Positions 8,844 through 18,268 of a stretch of 64,000 nucleotides of DNA are shown here, piece by piece. This DNA is from Enterovibrio coralii (GTDB lineage Bacteria; Pseudomonadota; Gammaproteobacteria; Enterobacterales; Vibrionaceae), in NCBI RefSeq assembly GCF_001559595.1, contig NZ_LNTY01000051.1, forward strand, positions 16,865-80,864, in the 5' to 3' direction. Numbering within the stretch: the stretch's first letter is position 1; every line of letters begins with the position of its first letter. The notes under the pieces were generated by a model. The model saw only the letters and a program-made list of their open reading frames with translations. It did not search any database and was not told the DNA's origin. The position numbers and the translations under genes are program-made.

Positions 8844-10051
8844 TTATTCGTTGTGAGTATCGTGCGACTCGACATTTTGTCGGTAAGGTAAGTGTGCGAT
8901 GGCGTCTTCAACGTATCCATCAATCAGCTTGTGCTCACGTTGCAGATAATCTGCAATGGCTTGATGGAATCCTTGGTGTTCGAGGTAATGTGCGGAATAG
9001 GTGATCACAGGTTCGAAACCTCGAAGGAGTTTATGTTCGCCTTGTGCGCCAGCATCAAACTTCTTAAAGCCATGCTGAATACAGTAGTCGATACCGCGGT
9101 AATAACAGAGTTCAAAGTGGAGATTATCAAACTCCTGTGAGCAGCCCCAATAGCGTCCGTAGAGTGTGTCATCAGATTTGAAGTAAAGCGCGCCCGCGAT
9201 GTATTGACCATTTTTTCGGGCGAGTGCCATCACCAATGCGTCGCTCATGGTTTGGACGAGTTGATGAAACAATTCATCATTAAGATAGCCCGTGTGACCG
9301 GAGCGTTTGAGGTAAGTGTTGGTGTAAAAGCGTGCAAATAGTTGCCAATGTTCTTGAGTGATTGCGTCACCTTCGAGTATTTCCACCTCAATCTGCTGCT
9401 GTTCAATGCGCTGGCGTTCCTTACGAATGTTTTTGCGCTTTCTCGCTGTCATTTGAGCGAGGAAGTCATCAAAACAACCATAGTCTTTGTTCTGCCAGTG
9501 AAACTGCACCGCGCGACGTTCCAAGAAGCCAATTGGCTTGGTTTGAACGCACAGTGATTGCTCTGGAAAGAGAATGTGAGCACCAGAGCAGGCGGTTTGA
9601 TCGACCACTGAACGCATGGCATTGGCGAGCAAGCGGTGCATTTGTTGAGCGTCCTCGCTGTCCCGACAAAGAAAACGAGGCCCTGTCGCTGGTGTGAATG
9701 GGATGGCACAAATGAGCTTGGGGTAGTATTCCAACCCTGCATCTTCATAGGCTTCGGCCCATGCCCAATCAAACACATACTCGCCATAAGGGTGCGTTTT
9801 GATGAAGCAAGGTGCGGCACCAATCAATTCGTCGCCGCGATAAACAACAAGGTATTGTGGTATCCAACCTGATTTGAGGCCGACGGCTTGTGTCTCTTCC
9901 AAGCGAGAAGAAACTCATGCCGTAGAAAGGGATAGCGAGAGTTCACCAATGCATGCCATTCATCAGCCGTAACGTCTTTAATGCTTGTAATGGTCTGACA
10001 GTGCAGTTCGTCGTCCATATTGACGTTTTCTTTGGTGTTTTCTGGCGTCAT
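8844..10051 (-). pseudogene. FemAB-like GNAT protein (PF04339 family), frameshifted
   Basis: A roughly 400-residue protein of the FemAB-like/DUF482 family, related to peptidyltransferases that use aminoacyl-tRNA. Recognisable parts are NSRYPFLRHEF near the start, the basic TARKRKNIRKERQRIE, and the C-terminal FDAGAQGEHKLLRGFEP. The frame breaks at about 9908: the upstream frame reads HEFLLAWKRH and the downstream frame LEETQAVGLKSGW. Adding one T (GCT TTG GAA GAG) restores HEFLLALEETQAVG. The start is uncertain between ATG 10051 and ATG 10018; neither has a strong ribosome-binding site. The true reaction in gammaproteobacteria is unknown. Confidence 0.75.
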
Positions 10052-10420
10052 GGTGAGCAACAGAGATAAAAGGTCATAGGTATAGTCAAAGAGATCGGCG
10101 AGTGAATTTCAACCTACAGAAAACAGTGTTATTCATGAAAGCGCGAGTTGTACGTATTTGCTAGCCCTCAGGTGGTTGTAGCACTAGATGTTCATTCTGT
10201 TTACATGTGGCTAAACAGTTCATTCGTTCTGGTTGACGATGAGAGTAGTATTAAATTCCGACATGACTGGCTTTATTACGCCTGGCTGGTTGAAAGTCTT
10301 GTCAGCCATACCATAAGATTATTAACAAGGGATTAACACGATTTGCTGGAGGCTGTTTAGCCTCATATTCACGCCAGTTCAAAGTTGCTCTGACGTCATT
10401 TCAAGAGAAAAGGAGCGTTT
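10052..10420. other. Divergent intergenic region
   Basis: About 370 bases between the FemAB-like gene and the class V aminotransferase gene. It must hold both promoters. I see no gene or strong inverted repeat in it. Confidence 0.5.
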
Positions 10421-11659
10421 ATGGCTAAGTGCTTTCCGCTAACTTCAGATAATGTTGATGTCATTCGCAGTCAATTTCCTGCCTTACAGCGAAAAATTGA
10501 GGGGGACTCACCCACCTACCTTGATGGCCCGGGTGGCACCCAATCGCCTGAGTCAGTGATCCTTGCCATTAGTGATTACTTACGCGGCGGGAACTCGAAT
10601 CTGGGTGGACGTTTTCTTGTCAGCCAAGAAACCGAAGCCATTGTTGCTAAGGCAAGAGAGGGCGTTGCGGCATTGTTGGGCGCGTCAAAAGAGGAGGTAT
10701 TCTTTGGCGCGAACATGACGTCAGTTACCTTTACCTTGAGCCGCGCCCTGTGTCAGGAGTGGCAACAAGGCGATGAAGTGATCGTTACGGATGCGGATCA
10801 CGGCGCGAATCGATCGAGTTGGATCATGGCGGCGCAGGATCGAGGTGTCACCGTTCAACATTTGCCGATCGTTGATCAGCAGGGCGCACTCGATCTGGAA
10901 AAGCTGGACGGTTTGTTAAATGCAAATACGCGCTTGGTCGCGATTACAGCGGCCAGCAATATCACAGGTAACAAAACTGATTTAGATGTGGTCATCGATA
11001 AGTGCCGAAAGGTCGGCAGCAAGGTGTTTGTTGATGCAGTGCATTTATTGCCACACCAGTTGGTGGATGTGAAAGCGTTAGATGTCGATTTTCTCGCATG
11101 CTCGGCTTACAAGTTTTATGGTCCGCATTTGGGCATCATGTACGGGAAAGCTGAGTGGTTGTCTTCGCTTACGCCCTATAAAGTGGCACCCGCTCCGGAT
11201 GTGACACCGAAACGCTGGGAAACGGGCACATTGAACTTTGAAGCATTGAGCGGCGTGGTGGCGACCATTGACTATTTGGCGTCTCTTGGTGAGGGTGACT
11301 CGCTTCGCGCGCGCCTTGTGTCAGCCTATGACAACATCCATTGCTATGAAGATGAATTGGCTGCGTATTTTCTTCAAAAGCTGAAAGACGTGGAGAGTGC
11401 AGAGCTTTTCGGTTTGAACGCGGTAGAGGGGCGGACTGCGACGTTTGCGCTTCGATTTGGCGAGCGAGATCCGGCTGAGATTGCTGAGGCTCTGGGACAA
11501 AGACAAATCTATGTGTGGAGTGGTCACCTTTATGCTGATCGCCTAACAGATGCTTTTGGGGTGACGGAGAAAGGGGGCATCCTTCGCGTAGGCTTGATGC
11601 ATTACAACACCAAAGCAGAAATTGACACATTCTTTGAGGCACTTCATCAGATACTCTAG
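10421..11659 (+). CDS. Cysteine desulfurase-like class V aminotransferase
   Basis: A 412-residue PLP enzyme of the cysteine desulfurase-like branch of class V aminotransferases. The motif PTYLDGPGGTQSPESV lies near the start, and SNITGNKTDL, VDAVHLLPHQ and the PLP-binding Lys in CSAYKFYGPHLG are all present. The C-terminal WSGHLYADRL and LRVGLMHYNTK regions match the family. ATG 10421 has an AAAAGGAG site seven bases upstream. No isc or suf partner is nearby, so a role in general Fe-S assembly is unlikely; the substrate is unknown. It is a single-gene unit that ends at a bidirectional terminator. Confidence 0.85.
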   Translation: MAKCFPLTSDNVDVIRSQFPALQRKIEGDSPTYLDGPGGTQSPESVILAISDYLRGGNSNLGGRFLVSQETEAIVAKAREGVAALLGASKEEVFFGANMTSVTFTLSRALCQEWQQGDEVIVTDADHGANRSSWIMAAQDRGVTVQHLPIVDQQGALDLEKLDGLLNANTRLVAITAASNITGNKTDLDVVIDKCRKVGSKVFVDAVHLLPHQLVDVKALDVDFLACSAYKFYGPHLGIMYGKAEWLSSLTPYKVAPAPDVTPKRWETGTLNFEALSGVVATIDYLASLGEGDSLRARLVSAYDNIHCYEDELAAYFLQKLKDVESAELFGLNAVEGRTATFALRFGERDPAEIAEALGQRQIYVWSGHLYADRLTDAFGVTEKGGILRVGLMHYNTKAEIDTFFEALHQIL

Positions 11660-11700
11660 TTGCTAAGCCCGAAGGTCATATTGGCCAAGCAATAAAAAGA

Positions 11701-11725
11701 AAAAGCCGACGTTACGTCGGCTTTT
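11701..11725. terminator. Bidirectional intrinsic terminator
   Basis: AAAAGCCGACG and CGTCGGCTTTT pair around a TTA loop. It serves the + strand aminotransferase and the minus-strand yqfB gene, which converge here. Confidence 0.9.
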
Positions 11726-11728
11726 TGC

Positions 11729-12049
11729 TTAGTCCACCAGTTTGTAACTGATCACATAGAATACGTTATCGTCTGGGTAGATCTTCCTGATCAGTGGCTT
11801 AAGCTCGTCAAGCGCCAGGAACTCCTGCGCTGCGTGTTCTTCGTTGATGTCATCAAACGAAATTTGTTCCACCTTCAGGATGTCAATCTGACAAACATAC
11901 TCGTCTTTTTCTAGCGTATGCACGTCAACACGCGTACCCGGTACATAGTGGCTTTCTGACTCGTCACGAATAGTGATGGTCTTTTTGCCAGAAGCAACAA
12001 GTGGCGTCAGCCATTCAAAGAAGGTGATTTTAGTTGGAGCTTGGTTCAC
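11729..12049 (-). CDS. yqfB: N(4)-acetylcytidine amidohydrolase, YqfB family
   Basis: A 106-residue ASCH-domain protein matching E. coli YqfB in length and in the motifs ITFFEWL, GKKTITIRDESESHY, LDELKPLIRKIYP and FYVISYKL. YqfB hydrolyses N4-acetylcytidine to cytidine and acetate. The TIRDESESH segment carries the conserved Lys, Thr and Glu positions of the active site. It is a cytoplasmic enzyme of RNA-derived nucleoside salvage. It stands alone, and a second, larger ASCH protein lies just upstream on the same strand. Confidence 0.9.
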   Translation of the reverse strand: MNQAPTKITFFEWLTPLVASGKKTITIRDESESHYVPGTRVDVHTLEKDEYVCQIDILKVEQISFDDINEEHAAQEFLALDELKPLIRKIYPDDNVFYVISYKLVD

Positions 12050-12198
12050 AGGGATTACCTATAGAGCTGTGATGATTTACGGGCGCATTAAACCACAAAG
12101 CTTAACGAAAACTGGAGCAGTATTTTGTGTCATAACGTGACTTTCCCAGAGTGGTGGCACCTTGGGAGTGCGCAACGGTGTGGGATGAAGCGTAAAAA

Positions 12199-12681
12199 CT
12201 AGCTTTCGCTGTCGTTTGAGACAAAAACCGTTTCGAATCGCTCAAGAACGAGCAAAGTCTCTTCTGTCATTGGTATACCCAGCTCTTCACATTCCGCAGA
12301 GAAAAACGCCCAATGTGCGTCTCGCCACCAGGTGTAGCTTTTATCACCTTCGCCTTCCGCGGCTGCAAACTCTTCGGTGACTTGGTTGAAAGGGCAAGTG
12401 GTGACATCTGTGATTTCTATGATGCACTTGGGTACACCGTGAAAGTCAGTGACAACCTGAAGATGGCCAACCTGAGGGTAGGGCTCACCTTCTTGGTGAT
12501 ACCAAATCGCCATGCTGCAAGAGGCGCGCTTTTCACCCCTGGCTATTAGGTCTGCGCAAATACGTGCGTTGTCTTCATCAGCGCAAAAGTAGTCGGCAGA
12601 GAAACTGACATAAGTGGCGCGTTTTTCTGGGGTAAGGGTGTCGAGGTAAGCGTTTAAATAGCGTTGAGTGCGAGCGTCCAT
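12199..12681 (-). CDS. ASCH domain-containing protein
   Basis: A 160-residue protein with the ASCH signature ARGEKRASCSMAIWY and the later HWAFFSAECEELG. Family members have an RNA-binding-like beta barrel; the activity of this branch is not established. ATG 12681 lies 56 bases beyond the mtlR stop (12738) on the same strand, so read-through from the mtl operon is possible. The 149-base gap down to yqfB has no visible terminator. Confidence 0.85.
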   Translation of the reverse strand: MDARTQRYLNAYLDTLTPEKRATYVSFSADYFCADEDNARICADLIARGEKRASCSMAIWYHQEGEPYPQVGHLQVVTDFHGVPKCIIEITDVTTCPFNQVTEEFAAAEGEGDKSYTWWRDAHWAFFSAECEELGIPMTEETLLVLERFETVFVSNDSES

Positions 12682-12737
12682 GCATCTTCACTTTGTTGTC
12701 TGTTGCAAGTGGCGAGAGTATATCGGCTTTGATGGCG

Positions 12738-13268
12738 TTAGAACGGACTCTCTTTGTTAAGCTCGTTACAGATTTCGACGATGGCGAGGGAGAGCCCTGA
12801 AGCAATCATTTGTTGCTGACGTTTGAGCTGTAATTGATAGAACTCCAGGTCGACATCGTCATCCGGCTGCATCACTTCCAGCCTCACCATTCCCATTTTT
12901 TCCACCAAGTTGAGCGACTTAATGGCGCTGATGATAAAGGGATCCGTGAAGGTGTACTCTTCACCGTCACTGTTGAGTTGATTGCGAAGTTTGATGATTT
13001 CGTTAATGTCTTGATAGATAGGGTCAGGTAATACACCCAAGCCATAAAGTAATTTAAGGCGAACCGCGATGTCGCCAAGCGGCCCTGTATCGTCGAGCAA
13101 TGGGCCAACAACAGACTTCACAGCAAAATCATCCTTACGGAAAATGCGTTGGATGAGTTGGTCAATGGCGTCGGTAAATACTTCAACGGAGGCAATAAAG
13201 AACCCTCGCACAGTCGGCGCAGCGTTTAGCTTTTCTAATATTTGTGTTTCGTTTATCGGCGATACCAT
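12738..13268 (-). CDS. mtlR: Mannitol operon repressor MtlR
   Basis: A 176-residue MtlR protein recognised by RGFFIASVEVFTDAIDQLI, GPLGDIAVRLKLLYGLG and the DINEIIKLRNQLN segment. MtlR is an all-helical protein that represses the mannitol operon in enterics and vibrios without a classical helix-turn-helix. It is the third gene of the mtlA-mtlD-mtlR operon, 75 bases after mtlD, and a small GGAGGGC/GCCTCC hairpin lies in the gap. Confidence 0.95.
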   Translation of the reverse strand: MVSPINETQILEKLNAAPTVRGFFIASVEVFTDAIDQLIQRIFRKDDFAVKSVVGPLLDDTGPLGDIAVRLKLLYGLGVLPDPIYQDINEIIKLRNQLNSDGEEYTFTDPFIISAIKSLNLVEKMGMVRLEVMQPDDDVDLEFYQLQLKRQQQMIASGLSLAIVEICNELNKESPF

Positions 13269-13343
13269 TTTTGCCTTAGTTGTTTTTTTCTTTGGGGAGG
13301 CTTTCGCCCTCCTTTTGTGTTCCCTTCCAGCAAAGGGGAAGGT

Positions 13344-14491
13344 TTAAAGCTGGCTGAAGATTGACTCAATGCTCTGCGCCTCTTTGCTGTTTGCTTCTAA
13401 GCCGCAGTAATTCGCGAGCGTTTTCATCACACCGTGTTCTTGTAAATAGGTCTGCAACTCGACGGCTTGTGGATCTGTGGCATTGATATACTTCAGTGCC
13501 GCTGCTATGCCCTTGAGCAATGCGTCGTTTGACGTACCATATTCAATTGTACCGAGTAACGGTCTGATTAATCTATCATTCCTGCCAAGTTTTCTAATGG
13601 GCTCTCGTCCCACTCGATTAACTTCATCCACTAAGAATGGATTTGAGAATCGCTCGAGAATTTTCTCGATATAGGCGTAATGCTGTTCCCTGTCGAACCC
13701 ATATCGCAAGATCAGCACTTCGCCACTCTCTTTCATTGCTTTTGTCACATCCATACGGATGATTGGATCGCTAATGGCCTCTCGAATGGTGCGATACCCC
13801 GCCAAACAACCGAGGTAAGCGTGATGCAATGTCCCGTGTTAAGGGTGAACAGTTTGCGTTCCACGTACGCCATCAAGTTGCTTGTGCGTTCCATACCAGC
13901 AATTGAAGGAATATCGCCTTTGAATTGCTGGTCATCCACAATCCACTCACTGAAGCTTTCAACAGTGACTTCAAGCGGGTCGTCATTCGCTGCATCCATG
14001 GGAGGCACGATACGGTCTACCGCGGAATCAACGAACCCAACATATTGCTCTGCTTGGTTTTGCTCCTCTTCATTGAGGTGGGCGTAAACCTCTGCTTTCA
14101 GGTGTGTGCTTCCACGCACCATGTTTTCGCACGCAATGATATTCAACGGTGACTCATTGCCCAGTTCAAAACGTTTCTGCAACCCTTCAGCGATGGTTCT
14201 GGCGATTCTATCCAGTACATTTGCGCCAACTGCGGTGGTGATCATGTCGGTGTAAGTGATTTTATCTATCACGTCTTTGCTCAGAGAGTTCACCGCCGTG
14301 ATGTGCTCTACGACATCAATTTTGTTGTCTTTGCCTACGACACGAACCCTGTATTTTTGCTCGTGACTTAATTGGTCAATCAACGGTGCGTTAACATCGG
14401 CAAAGGTCACCGCTACGTTTGAATCTGCAAGCAATTTCCCGATAAAACCACGGCCGATATTGCCTGCGCCAAAATGGACAGCTTTTTTCAT
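13344..14491 (-). pseudogene. mtlD: Mannitol-1-phosphate 5-dehydrogenase, frameshifted
   Basis: The NAD-dependent oxidation of mannitol 1-phosphate to fructose 6-phosphate. The N-terminus [18 protein letters not shown] is the NAD-binding Rossmann loop; [11 protein letters not shown] and GIAAALKYI are family landmarks. The frame breaks near 13833: one frame reads [11 protein letters not shown] and the other [14 protein letters not shown]. Adding one G (ACG GCT) gives [15 protein letters not shown], and the total becomes 382 codons, exactly the E. coli MtlD length. ATG 14491 is chosen because GAGG lies eight bases upstream; ATG 14497 is too close to it. The gene lies between mtlA and mtlR. Confidence 0.93.
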
Positions 14492-14518
14492 CTTCATTAC
14501 CTCATCAATGTTCAGAAA

Positions 14519-14540
14519 GGAGCCAGAACGTGCTGACTCC
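14519..14540 (-). other. Intercistronic stem-loop between mtlA and mtlD
   Basis: In the transcript GGAGUCAG pairs with CUGGCUCC (one G-U pair) around a six-base loop. It sits in the 62-base gap after mtlA and may stabilise the mtlA message or attenuate it. Confidence 0.4.
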
Positions 14541-14553
14541 ATTCTTTTGGGGC

Positions 14554-16500
14554 TTACGCCGCCTCAGTCGCAGACAGGATTTCCAGAACTTCATTAACGT
14601 CTTGCGTGGAAGCAAGTCGTTCGATGGCGTTTGGAGCGTCCAATGCGTTAGTGATGGAGGTAATAACTTGAATGTGTTCGTCGTTTTTCGCCGCGATGCC
14701 GATAACCAGTTTCGCTACGTCATCGTCGTCTTCGGTGAACTTTACACCGCTTGGATACTGACAAAATACAATGCCAGTTTTCTTCACCTTGTCTTTGGCC
14801 TGAATAGTGCCGTGTGGTACAGCGATAGATTCACCGAGATAGGTCGACACCAATTTTTCACGTTCAAACATGGCATCGACGTATTCAGGCTCAACATAAC
14901 CAAGAGCCACCAGTTGCTCACCGGCAAAGCGGATAGCGTCTTCTTTGGAGTTGGCCTGCAGACCAAGGTGAACGTTTTTCTTCTCCAGCTGGAAGGCGGG
15001 TGTCGGTTGAGGCTCTAAGGTTTCGTCGTTTGCGGCAAGCAGCGGTTTTTTAATGTACTCCGCATCGTTCGCCGCTTTCGGCCCTTGCGCTGCCAACAAT
15101 TGCGTGACGAGGTTGCTGTAAACGTCGCTATCAAGGAAGTTTTGCAGCGAAATGTGGTGTGCGTGTTCAGCGTGTTTGCGCGCACGGTCGGTAAGATCCG
15201 AGTGTGTAATAACAATGTCGACATCTTGCGGCAGGTTGTTGATAGCCACGTTTGTCACGCTAATTTCTAATCCTGCATCTTGCACTTTCTTGCGCAGCAG
15301 ACCCGCGCCCATGGCACTTGAACCCATGCCCGCGTCACACGCCACAATAATGCTCGACACGTTCGCCATATCAACACGGCTGTTATTGTTCTTCTGAGCC
15401 ACCATGCCTTTAGATGTCGCTTTCATGTCTTTCATCTGTGACGTGGCCTTGGTAAGCGCATCTTCGTCGTCTTCGTCTTCTGTACGTTGTGCTTTAAGCA
15501 GCAGAGAAGCAACAAAGAAGGAGACGCCTGTCGAGGCAGCAACTGACAACAACACACCCACTAACGAGCTTTTCGGTGTCATCAGAAGGATGGCGAAGAT
15601 AGAACCAGGAGAGGCGGGCGAGACCAGTCCTGCATTGAAAAGAGTGAGAATAAACACGCCAGTCATACCACCCGCGATCGCCGCCAGAAGCAGCCGAGGG
15701 TTCATCAATACGTACGGGAAGTAGATTTCGTGGATACCACCAAAGATTTGGATAATCGATGCACCACCTGCGGTTTGTTTCGCGGTCCCTTTACCAAAGA
15801 ACATGTATGCGAGAAGGATCCCTAAGCCTGGGCCTGGATTTGCTTCAATCAAGAAGAATATAGACTTCCCGGTTTCTGCCGCTTGCTGAATACCCAGCGG
15901 AGAGAAGATGCCATGGTTGATAGCATTGTTCAGGAACAGAATTTTCGCTGGCTCGACAAGGATGGATGTGAGAGGCAACAAATGCGCTTCAACCAAGAAG
16001 TTAACGCCAGATGCCAGCATGTTTGAAACGACTTTAACGAATGGGCCAATCAGGAAGAACGCTACGATCGCACATAGCATGCCGATAATGCCGGAAGAGA
16101 AGTTGTTGACCAGCATTTCAAAGCCGCTTTTGACTTTGCCTTCCATGTATTTGTCGAACGTTTTGATGGCCAAACCGCCCATTGGACCAACAATCATCGC
16201 ACCCATAAACATGGGGATGTCTGAGCCGACAATGACACCCATGGTGGTCACTGCACCAACAACGGCACCGCGCTCGCCGCCCGCTAAGCGGCCACCCGTG
16301 TAGCCAATAAGCAGTGGAAGCAGGTAGGTGATCATTGGGCCAACAAGAGCTGCCAATGTTTCATTTGGCCACCAACCTGTTGGAATAAATAGAGCTGTGA
16401 TAATACCCCACGCGATAAACGCGCCAATGTTGGGCATAACCATGTTTGAGAGAAACCGACCAAAATTTTGTACTTTGATCTTCGCATCTGGTGATATCAT
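14554..16500 (-). CDS. mtlA: PTS mannitol-specific EIICBA
   Basis: A 648-residue three-domain permease. The N-terminal EIIC membrane domain (about 1-345) contains [16 protein letters not shown] linker leads to the EIIB domain with the phospho-Cys at about residue 388 ([13 protein letters not shown]), and the EIIA domain has the active His at about residue 563 ([11 protein letters not shown]). It takes up mannitol and phosphorylates it to mannitol 1-phosphate with phosphate passed from HPr to EIIA, EIIB and substrate. It leads the mtlADR operon. The 570-base region upstream carries several CRP-like sites, so catabolite control is expected. Confidence 0.97.
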   Translation of the reverse strand: MISPDAKIKVQNFGRFLSNMVMPNIGAFIAWGIITALFIPTGWWPNETLAALVGPMITYLLPLLIGYTGGRLAGGERGAVVGAVTTMGVIVGSDIPMFMGAMIVGPMGGLAIKTFDKYMEGKVKSGFEMLVNNFSSGIIGMLCAIVAFFLIGPFVKVVSNMLASGVNFLVEAHLLPLTSILVEPAKILFLNNAINHGIFSPLGIQQAAETGKSIFFLIEANPGPGLGILLAYMFFGKGTAKQTAGGASIIQIFGGIHEIYFPYVLMNPRLLLAAIAGGMTGVFILTLFNAGLVSPASPGSIFAILLMTPKSSLVGVLLSVAASTGVSFFVASLLLKAQRTEDEDDEDALTKATSQMKDMKATSKGMVAQKNNNSRVDMANVSSIIVACDAGMGSSAMGAGLLRKKVQDAGLEISVTNVAINNLPQDVDIVITHSDLTDRARKHAEHAHHISLQNFLDSDVYSNLVTQLLAAQGPKAANDAEYIKKPLLAANDETLEPQPTPAFQLEKKNVHLGLQANSKEDAIRFAGEQLVALGYVEPEYVDAMFEREKLVSTYLGESIAVPHGTIQAKDKVKKTGIVFCQYPSGVKFTEDDDDVAKLVIGIAAKNDEHIQVITSITNALDAPNAIERLASTQDVNEVLEILSATEAA

Positions 16501-16538
16501 AAGAATTACCCGTCTGAAGTCTCTTTAGATTTGTGTGG

Positions 16539-16569
16539 AGCGGTTCGCCAAAACCGCTGGTTTGTTTTT
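16539..16569 (+). terminator. Terminator-like hairpin in the mtlA leader, opposite strand
   Basis: AGCGGTT / AACCGCT around CGCCAA, followed on the + strand by GGTTTGTTTTT. It reads as a terminator only on the strand opposite to mtlA and lies 39-69 bases before the mtlA start codon. Vibrio cholerae has an antisense RNA, MtlS, over the mtlA leader; this hairpin could end a similar RNA, but no promoter was identified. Confidence 0.4.
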
Positions 16570-16622
16570 GCACAATTACAAATTACCACACTCTTCAATG
16601 AAGGCACTGATGACGGGTTTTT

Positions 16623-16638
16623 TGTGACTTTCGTCAAC
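16623..16638. promoter_or_regulatory. CRP-like site 1, mtl control region
   Basis: TGTGA-N6-TCAAC against the consensus TGTGA-N6-TCACA, nine of ten positions. It is nearest to mtlA, about 123 bases before its start. Confidence 0.5.
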
Positions 16639-16793
16639 TAAATCGCCGTCAGGTCACAGAAAAAAGTGAGAATAATCTCACATTTATGCTGTAGTTTTCT
16701 TTCAAATTCCCATCATCTCAAAAGTCAACAAAATTCATTAATTCTAATGATGATCCATCTCTCTTTTTTCACACGTCATACGCGAATATTTCT

Positions 16794-16809
16794 TGTGAGT
16801 TTGATCACT
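16794..16809. promoter_or_regulatory. CRP-like site 2, mtl control region
   Basis: TGTGA-GTTTGA-TCACT, nine of ten consensus positions. Confidence 0.6.
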
Positions 16810-16844
16810 TATTGAATCAAATTAGAGGCCGAAGAATTTTTTAA

Positions 16845-16860
16845 AGTGATTCAGATCACA
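16845..16860. promoter_or_regulatory. CRP-like site 3, mtl control region
   Basis: AGTGA-TTCAGA-TCACA with AA and TT flanks, nine of ten consensus positions. It lies 51 bases from site 2. Confidence 0.65.
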
Positions 16861-16889
16861 TTAAAATTGTTAATTATCTCGCCAAATAA

Positions 16890-16905
16890 AGTGAAATGAA
16901 TCGCA
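16890..16905. promoter_or_regulatory. CRP-like site 4, mtl control region
   Basis: AGTGA-AATGAA-TCGCA, eight of ten consensus positions, 45 bases from site 3. Confidence 0.4.
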
Positions 16906-16940
16906 TTAAAATTTCTGTAATTTTCGTACAGCGAATTTTT

Positions 16941-16956
16941 GGTGATCTCGCGCACA
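16941..16956. promoter_or_regulatory. CRP-like site 5, mtl control region
   Basis: GGTGA-TCTCGC-GCACA, eight of ten consensus positions, 51 bases from site 4 and about 113 bases before the DUF5062 gene. Confidence 0.35.
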
Positions 16957-17068
16957 TTTAAGCGGGGCTGTACTGGGTCAGTTTTGTCATCCCAAACGTG
17001 CTCCTTGAGACCGTTTCCAACGACTTACTCTGCTATGCTGGCTGAAAATAGTGCTTTGGAGTCATCAA

Positions 17069-17332
17069 ATGAAGAAAATAAAACATGAAGCTCAACTACT
17101 GAAAAAGGCACTGCAGATTGGCGAGCAGTACGCGCGTAAAAGAGGGTTTGCGCACTTCGATGAGGGCACGTCCAACAAGATAAAAATCGAATGCATTTAT
17201 CGTTTATTAGTAGAGGACAAGGTGCTCACGCCATTGGCGTCAGACAAGGAAGACGGCCCAAACATGAAGCACAAACTGGTACTTTGGATTCATAAGCAGT
17301 TGCCAGATGGGCATCCACTCTTGAGTGACTGA
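17069..17332 (+). CDS. DUF5062 family protein
   Basis: An 87-residue cytoplasmic protein beginning MKKIKHEAQLLKKALQIGEQ, with FAHFDEGTSNKIKIECIYRL and a KEDGPNMKHKLV segment, the DUF5062 pattern found next to the mannitol operon in vibrios. ATG 17069 has GGAG seven bases upstream. It is divergent from mtlA across the 570-base control region and is followed by the DUF3429 gene after 66 bases. Function unknown. Confidence 0.85.
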   Translation: MKKIKHEAQLLKKALQIGEQYARKRGFAHFDEGTSNKIKIECIYRLLVEDKVLTPLASDKEDGPNMKHKLVLWIHKQLPDGHPLLSD

Positions 17333-17398
17333 TGTTGAACCAACATGATTGACAGCGCGTACGATTGACAGATTTGGCTCTAAAGGGGAGATAATTGC

Positions 17399-17866
17399 AT
17401 GATGAAAAAGACAGCGTTAGCGTATGGTTTTCTTGGGCTTATCCCCTTCGTCGCGTTTGGCATGCTGTTGCCCATATGGCCGCTGGATTGGCAAGCAGGC
17501 CTTGTCCATATGTTTAATAGCTACAGTGCTATCATACTCGCCTTTTTGTCAGGTGCGGTGTGGGGAATGACGATCAGTGGCGCGAAGGAAGAAAAGCCAA
17601 CAAACGGACTGACTGTCGGGATAGTGTTTTCGCTGGTGGCCGTTGGGGCACTGTTGATTCCGTTTCCTTATTCCATCTACTTACTTATCGCGTCCTTTGT
17701 CGTTTTGTTCGCGCTCGAAGTGGGATTGATGTTCAAAGGGATTTACCCTTTTTGGTACACGCTAATGAGAGCGGCATTAACGGCCGTTGTGGTGATATGT
17801 CACCTGTTTTTACTCTACTGGCTTGGCGACATTTACAACGATGTGGTGTCGATGGGTACAACATGA
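17399..17866 (+). CDS. DUF3429 domain-containing membrane protein
   Basis: A 155-residue integral membrane protein with about five hydrophobic segments. The DUF3429 features are LGLIPFVAFG near the start, the YSAIILAFLSGAVWGM segment, and FWYTLMRAALTAVVV near the end. GGGGAG precedes the start. It probably forms a unit with the DUF5062 gene and is closed by a strong terminator that begins at its stop codon. Function unknown. Confidence 0.85.
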   Translation: MMKKTALAYGFLGLIPFVAFGMLLPIWPLDWQAGLVHMFNSYSAIILAFLSGAVWGMTISGAKEEKPTNGLTVGIVFSLVAVGALLIPFPYSIYLLIASFVVLFALEVGLMFKGIYPFWYTLMRAALTAVVVICHLFLLYWLGDIYNDVVSMGTT

Positions 17867-17893
17867 AAAAAGCGCCTGACGGCGCTTTTTTTT
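17866..17893. terminator. Bidirectional intrinsic terminator
   Basis: AAAAGCGCC / GGCGCTTTT stem around TGAC, followed by a run of nine T. It serves the DUF3429 gene and the converging minus-strand gene at 17893. Confidence 0.9.
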
Positions 17894-18165
17894 TAATCTT
17901 CTAAGTCTTGTTGCCAAGGCATCTCTGGCAGCAAGTCCAAATGCTCTTCGTAGCGCTTCAGGTTGAATTCGCCATCGCATTTCGCCACGTCGTAGATTTC
18001 AACCATCAGTGCGCAGGCAATGTATTCCATTGCTTCTTCCTGTGAAGAACCGGTCATGCGCAAACGCATCAGGGTTTCCTTCACTTTCTTAGGGTTGTTG
18101 TCTGCTAACTGATTTTCAACGATTTCAATTAGATTCTCGCTGGTCAGAATGTCATCTTCATTCAT
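17893..18165 (-). CDS. Conserved hypothetical protein (90 aa)
   Basis: A small acidic helical protein beginning MNEDDILTSENLIEIVENQL, with KVKETLMRLRMTGSSQEEAM and a C-terminal EMPWQQDLED. It has no signal peptide, membrane segment or catalytic motif. ATG 18165 is chosen because it gives a coherent protein and AAGG lies just upstream; the upstream extension is low-complexity. It looks like a conserved cytoplasmic gammaproteobacterial protein of unknown function. It is the distal gene on this strand after the MASE1-GGDEF gene. Confidence 0.7.
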   Translation of the reverse strand: MNEDDILTSENLIEIVENQLADNNPKKVKETLMRLRMTGSSQEEAMEYIACALMVEIYDVAKCDGEFNLKRYEEHLDLLPEMPWQQDLED

Positions 18166-18268
18166 AAATTCAAAGCCTTGCTTAAAGCGAATGGTGGAGA
18201 GCGTAATTTTCCTGCCTATGGTACGGGAAGATGACTGCGCGAGACAGTCTTTTCGACTAGATGAGGAC

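Noticed and set aside
10148..10336. 62-codon frame in the divergent gap
   Set aside because: No ribosome-binding site and no protein-like pattern.
11169..11642. 157-codon minus-strand frame inside the class V aminotransferase gene
   Set aside because: A shadow of the real gene; the composition (many Ser, His, Pro, Gln) is that of an antisense frame.
16666..16681. GTGAG-AATAAT-CTCAC as a CRP site
   Set aside because: The GTGA to TCAC spacing is eight, not six; it is a palindrome of unknown use, not a CRP site.
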